From positions 1 through 26,663 of the IMG/VR virus record IMGVR_UViG_3300008459_000317: a stretch of DNA of 26,663 nucleotides, one strand, 5' to 3'. This DNA is from a virus. How positions within the stretch are numbered: position 1 is the first letter of the stretch; every line of letters starts with the position of its first letter. Positions 17,487 to 26,090 of this stretch are shown one piece after another. Position numbers and translations under genes: made by a program. The notes under the pieces are model-generated. The model was not told the origin of the DNA. It did not search any database and saw only the letters and a program-made list of their open reading frames with translations.

Positions 17487-20400
17487 TGGCTAACGAATCA
17501 ATAAGGATTAGAACAACACCAGGTGTTGATAAAAATATTAGAATTAAGTTAGAACAAGATTTTGATTTTTTAGAAATCCTAAGTCTTAAAATAAATCAAG
17601 AAGATTTATATCAAACCTTTTGTTCAGATTATGGTGTTGTTGTTGGTAGAGTGGTGATTAATAAAGGGTTTGGAGTACCAAACGCTAAAGTTTCTGTTTT
17701 TATACCGATAAGTAGTGAAGATCAAAAAAATCAGTTAATAAAAGATTTATATCCTTTTAAAACACCATATCAAAAAGATAATAATGGTGTTAGATATAAT
17801 CTTTTATTATCAAAAGCAACTTGTTTTTTAAATACAGCTGTCGGTTCATTCCCAACTAAAAATGATGTTTTAGATAATGATATTGTTTTAGAGGTATTTG
17901 ATAAATATTACAAATATACAACAAAAACAAATAACTCTGGTGACTTCATGTTATTTGGTGTACCTATTGGTCAACAACAAATGCATATGGATGTTGATAT
18001 AAGTGATATTGGTGCAGCTAGTGTTAGACCTTATGATTTAATAGCAGAAGGTTATCCAGAAAAATTATTTGAATCTAAAGTTAAGTTTAAAACATCTACC
18101 AATTTAGATAGTTTACCACAAATCAAATCTGGTAACAAATCTGTGGAAGTTATCCCTTTTTGGGGTGATAACGAACAGTGTGAAATTGGTATAACTAGAC
18201 TTGATTTTGATACTGGCGTTAACGTAACACCTACAGCTTTATTTTTTGGTTCTATCTTTTCAGATACAGGTAAAATGGCTGTAAACAGAGGGTGTAACCC
18301 AAAAAATGATATGGGGGAACAAGATTCTTTTAGAACTGGACCTGGTAAAATAAAGATGATTAGAGTCAAAGAAATTGATTCAATTGAATGGGCTGTTAAT
18401 AGTGTAGTAAAACCTTTAGATTTAGAAGAATTTGAACTAAATGATGGTGACTTAATAGATAATGATGGTGTTTTTGCCTACACAATACCTATGAATGTTG
18501 GTCATGCTATAACAGACGAGTTTGGGGCTTTAATACCATCATCAGACCCTTCAGTAGGAATTCCTACAAAAGGTATGTATCGTTTTGCTATGAAATTTAG
18601 TGAGGCTCCATCTAATCGTAAACTTAGAACGGCTACAATGTTATTCCCTAGTCTAGGTCAGGATTTTGGTGGTACTGGTGGTTTTGTTAGAGGACAAACA
18701 ACACCTGGTACTGAAGACCAAAGATTTAGTACTAACATAAACGACTATAACCCACCAGATATTGATAAAGAATTTCATACTTTTGAATGGAAACAATTAT
18801 ATACCATAGCTCATTTTATAAAAAAATATAAAAAAGGTGGTAATAGATTTAGTTTTGTTGGTGTTAAAAACACCGATGTTAACGGAACAAATAACTTATT
18901 TCCTTTTAATAATGCTATATGGAAATTTGATATTTTATATTATATAATAGCTGCTGGTATAGATGCTTTTGCTGCTTTATTGATGTATCTGATAATATTA
19001 ACATCATTTTGTTTTGGTTTTTGTATAAACATACGTATAACAATTCTTAAAAGAACTTTTAATATACTACAATTATGTTTTAGTGTTTGTTTATACGCTT
19101 GGTTAGCAAGACTCATAGGTACTATTAAATTACCGGCGGAAGACTGTGGACCAAACGGTGACGGTTACGAAATTAATTTCGTTAGATGTAACTCTGATAA
19201 TGGTTATTGTGGTAGTTATCAAACCCTACATTTTACTGGTGATTCTGGACCTAATTGTGCTGGTAGAACCTTTAACGCGGGTATTAGACCAGATCCTTTC
19301 CCACCTAGTGTTACTAACAATGAATGTATGCAGGCTGTTTATCAATGGCTTTGTTGTGTTAAGTACAATTTAGCTGAAACTAGAAATGTTATGAGAAGGA
19401 ACTTCAACGATGCTTGGGTTTTTGGTACAGCTTATTTATTTCAATTTAAATATAAAAGTAGAGTACAAAAGAAAAAAGGTACTTTTGATATTAAAGAAAA
19501 GTTTTGTGGACCTGGTGCTGACCATGTTAGAGGTGACAATTATAAAGCTAATACATGTTGTATAGACACTAATCCCAATACTTGTGAAAAATGTTTGTTA
19601 AGAGGACCGGGTAAAACCAGAGGACATCAGTATGTTGGTATAGCTAACTACCATGAAGTTTGGCATAATGGCGCAACTTCAGCCAAAAAAACTGGTGCTG
19701 TCGATTTAAATGATATCATATACTGTAACGCTTTAATGTCAACAAAAATAGTTTCTTTGGGTAGGATTGAAATGTGTGAAGAAACTTTAGAAAACATAGA
19801 ACTATCAATTAGAGCTAATAGAGGTATAGATATTTACGGACAAAAACCACAATTCTATACAGGTACTTTTAATGAAAGTGGTTGGGATGCTAACTATTGG
19901 ATTCAACAGTTAGATGAGAGTTCCTATAAAGACCCGAAAGATGTTTTTCTTTACACAGCAAAACGTTATGGTTGTGCTTTGAATTTAATGTTTGATAAAC
20001 AACAGGGTTGTCATGAGTATGAGTTAAAAGATGAACCATATTTTTTCATAAAAGAAGTTTCTAAATTATATACTGATATTGTAACGGTTGTTGATAATAT
20101 CGGTGATGAAGTTTTTAGACCTACAAGGATTATTGCTAATAGTCCAGATGTAGACAATCAAGCCGGAAATCCTAACGATCCTAATTATGTTACGGCAGAT
20201 GGGGGTTTTGAAGTGGATAGAGATATTGCAAACAGATTTAGTCCTTGTGGTGGTGATTCTAGTAAACCTTGTATACCGTATACTGAAACGTCTGGTAATT
20301 GGAATGGTGATAATGGTATTTTAGGTGCTGGTAATCAAGTTTGGGGTGGTCCTTGGACTGATGAACAATATTCAGATTTTTCTACATATCCTGAAGCTTT

Positions 20401-20530
20401 TGATAATATTAGAAATTTAACCGCTAGGAACAATAAAAACACCAAAAGTAATATACCATACTATTATTTCGGTATACGTCCAGGAAAAACAGCTATCAAT
20501 AAATTAAGAAAAGAGTTCTTTTTAGAATAA
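17486..20530 (+). CDS. Large structural protein with internal transmembrane helices, possible membrane-engaging component
   Basis: This is the longest gene in the window (1014 residues). Residues about 48-75 and 141-170 (GRVVINKGFGVPNAKVSVF and NNSGDFMLFGVPIG) match the start and end of a carboxypeptidase-regulatory-like beta-sandwich, with a long insertion between. Residues 481-514 and 524-546 are strongly hydrophobic, with a basic RITILKR turn between them, and read as two or three membrane helices. After them comes a cysteine-rich region (about 554-705) including CC at 622-623 and NTCCI followed by CEKC near 683-695. The C-terminus (about 720-1014) is soluble-looking. A tape measure is unlikely because the N-terminal half is beta-rich and not coiled coil. 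Membrane helices inside a baseplate-cluster protein suggest insertion into the host envelope during DNA entry, which is inference. No signal peptide is visible. Confidence 0.6.
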   Translation: MANESIRIRTTPGVDKNIRIKLEQDFDFLEILSLKINQEDLYQTFCSDYGVVVGRVVINKGFGVPNAKVSVFIPISSEDQKNQLIKDLYPFKTPYQKDNNGVRYNLLLSKATCFLNTAVGSFPTKNDVLDNDIVLEVFDKYYKYTTKTNNSGDFMLFGVPIGQQQMHMDVDISDIGAASVRPYDLIAEGYPEKLFESKVKFKTSTNLDSLPQIKSGNKSVEVIPFWGDNEQCEIGITRLDFDTGVNVTPTALFFGSIFSDTGKMAVNRGCNPKNDMGEQDSFRTGPGKIKMIRVKEIDSIEWAVNSVVKPLDLEEFELNDGDLIDNDGVFAYTIPMNVGHAITDEFGALIPSSDPSVGIPTKGMYRFAMKFSEAPSNRKLRTATMLFPSLGQDFGGTGGFVRGQTTPGTEDQRFSTNINDYNPPDIDKEFHTFEWKQLYTIAHFIKKYKKGGNRFSFVGVKNTDVNGTNNLFPFNNAIWKFDILYYIIAAGIDAFAALLMYLIILTSFCFGFCINIRITILKRTFNILQLCFSVCLYAWLARLIGTIKLPAEDCGPNGDGYEINFVRCNSDNGYCGSYQTLHFTGDSGPNCAGRTFNAGIRPDPFPPSVTNNECMQAVYQWLCCVKYNLAETRNVMRRNFNDAWVFGTAYLFQFKYKSRVQKKKGTFDIKEKFCGPGADHVRGDNYKANTCCIDTNPNTCEKCLLRGPGKTRGHQYVGIANYHEVWHNGATSAKKTGAVDLNDIIYCNALMSTKIVSLGRIEMCEETLENIELSIRANRGIDIYGQKPQFYTGTFNESGWDANYWIQQLDESSYKDPKDVFLYTAKRYGCALNLMFDKQQGCHEYELKDEPYFFIKEVSKLYTDIVTVVDNIGDEVFRPTRIIANSPDVDNQAGNPNDPNYVTADGGFEVDRDIANRFSPCGGDSSKPCIPYTETSGNWNGDNGILGAGNQVWGGPWTDEQYSDFSTYPEAFDNIRNLTARNNKNTKSNIPYYYFGIRPGKTAINKLRKEFFLE

Positions 20531-20546
20531 TAAAAAATATAATAAT

Positions 20547-20560
20547 GATATTTATAAATA
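20547..20560 (+). promoter_or_regulatory. TATAAATA-containing motif before the tail-fibre-like genes
   Basis: GATATTTATAAATA lies in the 40-base gap before the GTG start at 20571 and matches 13 of 14 bases of the motif at 1347. The octamer 20553-20560 is identical to the T4 late promoter box. A start about 6 bases downstream would leave a leader of only about 4 bases. The gap, the repeated motif and the change of gene type all fit a new transcription unit here, but no -35-like element is evident. Confidence 0.4.
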
Positions 20561-20570
20561 AAAATTAAAA

Positions 20571-22655
20571 GTGAGTTATATCGATAAAAATAGTAACATT
20601 GTAGTAAGTGCTAGAATGACAAATGAAGGTAGAAAACTACTTTCTTTAGGTTTATTAACATTTGATTCATTTAGATTAGGTGATTCTAACATTGATTATT
20701 TAACTTTAGGTACTGGTTATGATATTAGTTTAGAAAATATCATGAGAGCTAAAGCTGAAAATCCTGATATAAAAACAGCTATATTACCTACAGCTAATGC
20801 GGCCAATACATATGTTTCAATACCCACACTTAATCCTGTGATTTTAGAAACACTTATACAGGCACCTAAAATTGGTTTTTTTGAATATAATAGTGGTACT
20901 ACAATTCAGTATACGGCTTATACAACAACTAACTATAGTTTACAAAGTGACACAATAATCTCTATATCTGGTACTACTGGTGGTACAATTATCAACATAT
21001 CACAGGCACCAACTTACGGTTCTAATACTTACGAACCACAGGCGGGTGATTTGATGGTTGTTAAAATGAGTAATAATGAAATTAGTACTACACAAAACAA
21101 GAGTGTGGTGGAATTAAATACACCAGTACCTTATTTGTGGTTTCAAGTGGAAGAAATTGTATCAGGTTCTTTGGCAACAAATAATTTAGTTATAAAAATA
21201 GATAGAGATTTTGCTGGATTTCCAACGTACTCAGGGCCTAATTATTGTTGGGCAACTTTTTACCCATTAGGTTTATCATCCCAAGGTACTACTTATGAAG
21301 GTGGTACACAAAACAGTTTATTTAGTTCAGGTGGTTTTTTCAGTGCGGGTACTGTATGGAACATGAATAATGTTTGGTCTTACCCACTAATAGGTACTAA
21401 TTACCCTAACGGTACTTACGAATCTTTTGAAACTTACGGTTCTGAAACTTATATAGGTAGTAAAGAATATTTTGGTTATACAACTGAAGTTTTATTAAAA
21501 GATAGTACTATAACAAAAACATATTCAGATTATATACCTTCCGTCAGTTTAATACATTATACTAATAAAGAAACTTGTGATAATCAGGCTGAACAAAAAT
21601 ATGGACAAAAATTTTATGTTAATTCAACATCAAACACACCACCAAAATTAATTATACCTACTTTAATGTGGCATAAAAACTACAGTGGTGTTACTATTGG
21701 AGAAACATTTATGGGTTCTAACACTGGTCTTACACAGTATGTAACAATTTCAGGTTCTAACACAACTATTGCTTTTAAAGATTTGGTTGATACTTACAAC
21801 AACAAAGTGGGTAGAGTTTACCCTGAATTACAAATGTTCAGTATTCACGACCAAGAGTTAGTTGCGGCACTTTCTTATAAATCAAACAGAAATTGGACTT
21901 TACCAACCATTAAGGCTAACTTAGGTGGTTCTAGTAATGACGGTATAATTGATGGTACTGAAATATTATATTTAACTTATTTGTTTGAAAGTAATACCGG
22001 TTATACCACAGGTTTACACTGTCAAAATGTGGTTTCAATAGAGTTTGATGATTCTTGTCCACAAACAGTACAACAGACAATTAATGTAACATTCCCTCTT
22101 GGTGAACTACCTTTTATGAAAGTATCTGGTGGTACTGGATGGTACGCAGATAAATTTTATATTTTAGCACAAAGACAACAAGTAGGTACATTACCTGATC
22201 CGACACAATGGAAGTTGATAGATTTAACATCTGAAATAAATGGACACACAGTTGGTAATAGAATTAACCCATTAAACATTGAATCAACTACTTTTAGTTT
22301 GACTAATAGTAAATACGTAGGTGGTACAACGTATGTTTTAAATGACTTTATCAAAATACCACAAACTAACGAGTGGGATGCTTTACAATTTGGTGATGAA
22401 AGATTTTTCTACGGTAATGTTGAAGCGGTGGGTGTAACCACTAAATATAGAACTAAGTTTGTATTTAACGTACCACCAACTATGTTTAATTGGAGTAATA
22501 ATCCTACATGGAAAAATTCTAATCAAAAAGTACATATCAATGAGGTTGGTGTCTACGATGTAAATAAAAAATTGGTAGCAATAGGTAAAATGAATTTCCC
22601 GATTGAAATGGCATCTAATGCTACTATAATAATTGAAATTTCATTTGATTTATAA
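20571..22655 (+). CDS. Tail-fibre-like structural protein
   Basis: The protein has 694 residues and starts with GTG, the only in-frame candidate near the left edge that keeps the N-terminal module. Residues about 10-45 (SARMTNEGRKLLSLG, then FRLGDSNIDY) are shared in pattern with the next two genes. The C-terminal 40 residues (VHINEVGVYDV, KKLVAIGKMNFPIEM) resemble the tail-collar fibre domain, whose proteins often have an I-x-E-x-G-x-Y-D then L-x-A-x-G motif; in that family the domain is usually N-terminal. The middle is a long, beta-rich, Thr/Ser/Asn/Gly-rich region typical of fibre shafts. A role as fibre or collar-type subunit is likely, with exact identity unknown. Its stop overlaps the next ATG (TAATG). 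Confidence 0.6.
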   Translation: MSYIDKNSNIVVSARMTNEGRKLLSLGLLTFDSFRLGDSNIDYLTLGTGYDISLENIMRAKAENPDIKTAILPTANAANTYVSIPTLNPVILETLIQAPKIGFFEYNSGTTIQYTAYTTTNYSLQSDTIISISGTTGGTIINISQAPTYGSNTYEPQAGDLMVVKMSNNEISTTQNKSVVELNTPVPYLWFQVEEIVSGSLATNNLVIKIDRDFAGFPTYSGPNYCWATFYPLGLSSQGTTYEGGTQNSLFSSGGFFSAGTVWNMNNVWSYPLIGTNYPNGTYESFETYGSETYIGSKEYFGYTTEVLLKDSTITKTYSDYIPSVSLIHYTNKETCDNQAEQKYGQKFYVNSTSNTPPKLIIPTLMWHKNYSGVTIGETFMGSNTGLTQYVTISGSNTTIAFKDLVDTYNNKVGRVYPELQMFSIHDQELVAALSYKSNRNWTLPTIKANLGGSSNDGIIDGTEILYLTYLFESNTGYTTGLHCQNVVSIEFDDSCPQTVQQTINVTFPLGELPFMKVSGGTGWYADKFYILAQRQQVGTLPDPTQWKLIDLTSEINGHTVGNRINPLNIESTTFSLTNSKYVGGTTYVLNDFIKIPQTNEWDALQFGDERFFYGNVEAVGVTTKYRTKFVFNVPPTMFNWSNNPTWKNSNQKVHINEVGVYDVNKKLVAIGKMNFPIEMASNATIIIEISFDL

Positions 22656-22882
22656 TGGCTTTTATTGGTGGTAATAAAGATAAATTAAGATTTGTTCTAA
22701 CTGAATTGGGGCAAAAAACTTTAGCACAAAAAGGTTTAGAAAAGTCAATTATTTACTATAATCTATACGACCAAGAAGTTAACTATGAAATTGATGCATA
22801 TCCTTATCTAGTTGTTGACTTAAATGGTAGTAAAAAAACTGTAGTACCAGATAGCATAAATTTTAAAGATAATTTAATATAA
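22655..22882 (+). CDS. Stand-alone copy of the shared N-terminal module, 75 residues
   Basis: This short protein is little more than the module seen at the start of its neighbours: FVLTELGQKTLAQKGL, then IIYYNLYDQEVNY, versus ALTPLGYKTLMKKGL, then IVYYNMNDNYHNY in the following gene. It then ends after a short strand-rich tail (DAYPYLVVDLNGSKKT). TAATG overlap with the previous gene and a 2-base gap to the next show it is translated in the cluster, so it is probably a real gene and not a remnant. It may be a small subunit that pairs with the longer paralogues. Function unknown. Confidence 0.6.
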   Translation: MAFIGGNKDKLRFVLTELGQKTLAQKGLEKSIIYYNLYDQEVNYEIDAYPYLVVDLNGSKKTVVPDSINFKDNLI

Positions 22883-22884
22883 CA

Positions 22885-23997
22885 ATGGCAACAATAAAAA
22901 CGGCTTTAACCCCACTTGGTTATAAAACCTTAATGAAAAAGGGTTTAGTGAATGAGATTGTTTATTACAACATGAACGATAATTACCATAACTATTTAGT
23001 TACCGCTAAAGAAAGTTTGGTTCCTGAAATAACTGGTGGACACAATCAAATAACAACTTCAGAATCAGCTTTTGCTAATTACGATGGTTTATTTGTTACA
23101 ACACCCACACTAAGTGAAATTGAAAACACCACTAGTAGAGTTAAAGTTGAATTCATAAAAGAACAATGTTATTACGAATTTAACCAAAGTAATTTAAACA
23201 TGATTGTTAACATCAATCCTTGGTTAAATCAATTATCTAATTTGACGTATAGTCCTAATATGCAAGGTTTGACATTAAACTTATGGGATTATATTATGGT
23301 AACTAAACAAAGTTTAAATGTTAGCACTAAAAATTATGATGATGTTAAGTTTATAACTAATCTAAATGTTGGTTGGGTACCAAAAACAGATTTTGATATT
23401 CAAACACTACAATTACTCTCACCAAGATTCGTTAAAAAATTGGGTACTAAAAAAGAAATGGTTGATAATACTACAGTGAAAAATGCATCACCGTTTTTAT
23501 TATCATTCTCAACGTATACTGTTAACGGTAATGCAATACATAATATGGCAGGTAGATTTAGTTTGGTTACAAATAATTTTGGTTATTGGGTTGATAACAA
23601 TAAGTTTTTGACAACAACAGAATTAGAAACCTCCGATATTTCCACGTATAGTAAAATTTATCCGGCATCTAAAATAGGTAATGAAATATATTATTTACCA
23701 AAAAACGTTGCATACCCAACCTCAGAAGGGTTTGTAGGTTACGCAGTAAACATGGTAAACGTAGATGGTAGTGGTAAAAAACTTATTACCGCTATGGTTG
23801 AACAAGCTATTTTATTTATGAAAACATATGGTACATATAATTCTCTTGATAATACATATACATTAACAGTTAATTTAAGTACTACCGTTTTTAATCAGGA
23901 GGTGAATTCAATAACAACTAAGTATGGTGGTAATATTACAATTAATTTTGTTTATAATCCATCAGACATAACAAGTAGTGTAATAAATCTAATATAA
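22885..23997 (+). CDS. Structural protein with the shared N-terminal module, function unknown
   Basis: The 370 residues begin with the module (about 5-40) shared with the preceding two genes. The remainder is not recognised; it is beta-rich with some helix (ITAMVEQAILFMKTY near 302-316) and contains one cysteine. A cluster of Asn/Thr-rich strands ends the protein. The stop overlaps the next start as TAATG. The shared module suggests that it docks on the same structure as its neighbours, perhaps a tail or baseplate surface. This is inference. Confidence 0.55.
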   Translation: MATIKTALTPLGYKTLMKKGLVNEIVYYNMNDNYHNYLVTAKESLVPEITGGHNQITTSESAFANYDGLFVTTPTLSEIENTTSRVKVEFIKEQCYYEFNQSNLNMIVNINPWLNQLSNLTYSPNMQGLTLNLWDYIMVTKQSLNVSTKNYDDVKFITNLNVGWVPKTDFDIQTLQLLSPRFVKKLGTKKEMVDNTTVKNASPFLLSFSTYTVNGNAIHNMAGRFSLVTNNFGYWVDNNKFLTTTELETSDISTYSKIYPASKIGNEIYYLPKNVAYPTSEGFVGYAVNMVNVDGSGKKLITAMVEQAILFMKTYGTYNSLDNTYTLTVNLSTTVFNQEVNSITTKYGGNITINFVYNPSDITSSVINLI

Positions 23998-24212
23998 TGG
24001 CTCTAATATTACCAACATACAGTCCTAATTACGTGGACTTTAAAATACCGGATCAAATTACAAACCCCGAATTATCTTCTAAAGATTATTTTTATTCACC
24101 CGATAATAAAGATTTTGTGTTTAAAGATGGTGAAGTTAATACCACAGTTAACATAGATTTTTGGAGTTTAGACTGTTCATATTTTAATAATAAATTTTTT
24201 ACAACAATTTAA
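23997..24212 (+). CDS. Hypothetical 71-residue protein
   Basis: Small acidic and aromatic protein without a recognised family. It begins with an extended Pro/Tyr-containing stretch (LPTYSPNYVDFKIPDQ) and has strands near the end (TVNIDFWSLDC). The start lies in the TAATG overlap with the preceding gene and the stop is one base before the next ATG, which argues that it is truly expressed. It may be a short adaptor in the fibre cluster. Confidence 0.5.
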   Translation: MALILPTYSPNYVDFKIPDQITNPELSSKDYFYSPDNKDFVFKDGEVNTTVNIDFWSLDCSYFNNKFFTTI

Positions 24213-24213
24213 A

Positions 24214-25413
24214 ATGAGTTTACAACCAGTACAAGAAGTATATACAAGTGAGGAATCTAATATTTCTAATACATACACTATAGCATTAGGTGATGAAATA
24301 AAGTATTACAGAATACCTTCATACAATAATACTAACTTCACAACATCTTCATTATCACACTTATGGTCTTTCTTTAATCTAAGAACAGAAGTTGATTACA
24401 ATTTATCTAATACGTCTTATATAAACGGTGGTTTATTAGGTACGGCCTTAGAAAAATTACCAGAAGCTTTTTGGAATTATGGTGCTATAGGATTTTCTTT
24501 AGATAATGATAACTATAGAATACAAGTTTATGGTCAAAACTTAGCTATGCAAATACCTTTAAATTCTAGTTATACAGGTATGACATCGGGTTTAACAGCA
24601 ACAACTTTATATAGTTCTTTTGTTTATAACCCTGACGCTTTAATAAAAAACCCTTATGATTTATGTTCTGGTGCTAAAGTAGATTCTTTTAAAAGTGAGG
24701 CTAGTAAAGCATATACTAATGATGTTGGTATTGGTTTCGCTTACGCTGACGGTAAAAACCCAAATCCAGAAAATAACTACAAGTTTTATGATAGTGGTGT
24801 GGTTTATTTAGTTTCTAATGATATAAATAATACATTCTCAGGTTCAACAGGATCTAGTGTTAGTTGGGGTTACTTGTACGGCCAACCAAACAAATACGCT
24901 AACGGTTCACCATTAATAAGTTTTGAACCTAGTAATACACAATTTTCTGGTGTTGGCGGTTATGACAGAATTGTTGGAGCTTTATTTTTAAACTACGGTT
25001 TTGGATTCATATTCGATCCTGAATTAACACAATCTTTCAATTGGTCACCAGCCTCAGGTGATCCTGATTCAATATCTGGTGCCACTTTTACATCTGGTAG
25101 TACGGCAGTTAGAGGACAGGATTTAGATTTAGCCGAAATATTAAATGTAAAAATAGTTGCTGATGGTAATACTTGGAAAGGTTCAACCAATAGTTCTTAT
25201 GTTGGTACTGGACTTAGTTGTGGTGTTGCAACAACAACAATTACATTACACGATAATTTAGGTAATTGTTTAGCTATAGCAAAACCTGATGAGGCTTTAA
25301 TAAAAAATGATGGTAATTACTTAATTTTTGATTTAAAACTACCTCTTTCACAAGAAATACAAACTGGTTTAGCTGACACAAGAGGTATTGTAGATAATAT
25401 TAATATATCATAA
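24214..25413 (+). CDS. Hypothetical structural protein at the end of the late block
   Basis: No family is recognised in this 399-residue protein. It is rich in Gly, Ser, Asn and aromatic residues, beta-like throughout, with recurring short glycine turns (YGAIGFSLDNDNYR, VGIGFAYADG, YGFGFIFDPE). Two cysteines near residues 336-352 flank the strand TTTITLHDNLGN. There is no membrane segment or signal peptide. It is the last gene of the coupled series before a 22-base gap and the RuvC-like gene. A tail or capsid-surface role is inferred from context. Confidence 0.5.
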   Translation: MSLQPVQEVYTSEESNISNTYTIALGDEIKYYRIPSYNNTNFTTSSLSHLWSFFNLRTEVDYNLSNTSYINGGLLGTALEKLPEAFWNYGAIGFSLDNDNYRIQVYGQNLAMQIPLNSSYTGMTSGLTATTLYSSFVYNPDALIKNPYDLCSGAKVDSFKSEASKAYTNDVGIGFAYADGKNPNPENNYKFYDSGVVYLVSNDINNTFSGSTGSSVSWGYLYGQPNKYANGSPLISFEPSNTQFSGVGGYDRIVGALFLNYGFGFIFDPELTQSFNWSPASGDPDSISGATFTSGSTAVRGQDLDLAEILNVKIVADGNTWKGSTNSSYVGTGLSCGVATTTITLHDNLGNCLAIAKPDEALIKNDGNYLIFDLKLPLSQEIQTGLADTRGIVDNINIS

Positions 25414-25435
25414 TAAAAAAAAATATAATTGTTTT

Positions 25436-26059
25436 ATGGGTAGAATTTTAGGATTAGACGTGTCAACCAAAACCATTGGTATGGCATTATTTGAGGGTGA
25501 TGGTAAATTATTGGAGTTAACACACATAACACCAAAAATCAAACCACAACCTGAGAATAAATTAGAGGAACTCTTTAGGAAGGTTGATGCTTTCGAAAAG
25601 TTATTAACAAGATATATGGATCTTGATATTGAGAAAGTGGTCATTGAAGAGCCACTTTTAAACTCAAATAATGTTAATACGGTAGGAACTTTATTGAGAT
25701 TTAATGGTATGATTTCTAAAGTTGTAGATGATGTTTTAGGTATCATACCTGAGTTTATTTCATCTTATGATTCACGTGCAAATGCATTCCCAGAATTAAT
25801 GGCTGTTAGAACACATGACAAAACAGGTCAACCATATAAAGAAAAAGATTTAAAAACTAAAAAACCTGTTTTATTTGGGTCTTATCCTTGGGATATTGAT
25901 AAAAAACAAATTATTTGGGATAAAGTTGCTGACCGTGAACCACATATTGTATGGGAATACGACAAGAACATGAAGTTAAAAAAAGAAAACTTCGATATGA
26001 CTGACGCTTATGCATGTGGTTTAGCTTGGTTAAAGATTAACGGACAAGTGAAAAATTAA
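25436..26059 (+). CDS. RuvC-like Holliday junction resolvase
   Basis: The 207-residue protein has the RNase H-like fold of RuvC. Visible catalytic acids are Asp8 in the first strand (ILGLDVSTKTIGMAL), a glutamate at 71 or 72 (VVIEEPLL), and Asp187 and Asp190 near the C-terminus (MTDAYACGLAWL), which match the D-E-D-D layout. Length is slightly above bacterial RuvC (about 170), with an insertion of charged residues around 126-180. Such enzymes cleave four-way junctions and other branched DNA made during phage replication and before packaging, a role filled by gp49 in T4. The gene starts after a 22-base A/T gap and is followed 37 bases later by the primase, so it opens a DNA-replication group. 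Confidence 0.85.
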   Translation: MGRILGLDVSTKTIGMALFEGDGKLLELTHITPKIKPQPENKLEELFRKVDAFEKLLTRYMDLDIEKVVIEEPLLNSNNVNTVGTLLRFNGMISKVVDDVLGIIPEFISSYDSRANAFPELMAVRTHDKTGQPYKEKDLKTKKPVLFGSYPWDIDKKQIIWDKVADREPHIVWEYDKNMKLKKENFDMTDAYACGLAWLKINGQVKN

Positions 26060-26090
26060 TTTTACTAACTCAAAATTTTAGGTTATATTT

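Noticed and set aside
18052-18369. Open frame of 105 codons on the minus strand
   Set aside because: Lies inside the 1014-residue gene; all other genes run on the + strand and the protein has no recognisable features.
19146-19373. Second + strand frame of 75 codons with hydrophobic product
   Set aside because: Out of frame inside the 1014-residue gene. Its hydrophobic stretch comes from valine/isoleucine codons in the shifted frame and not from a separate holin-like gene; no start signal is visible.
17486-20530. Tape measure protein
   Set aside because: Length and hydrophobic helices fit superficially, but the protein is beta-rich at the N-terminus, Cys-rich after the helices and lacks long helical repeats.
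25408-25746. Minus-strand frame opposite the RuvC-like gene
   Set aside because: The + strand frame carries the full RuvC catalytic layout, so the opposite frame is a shadow.
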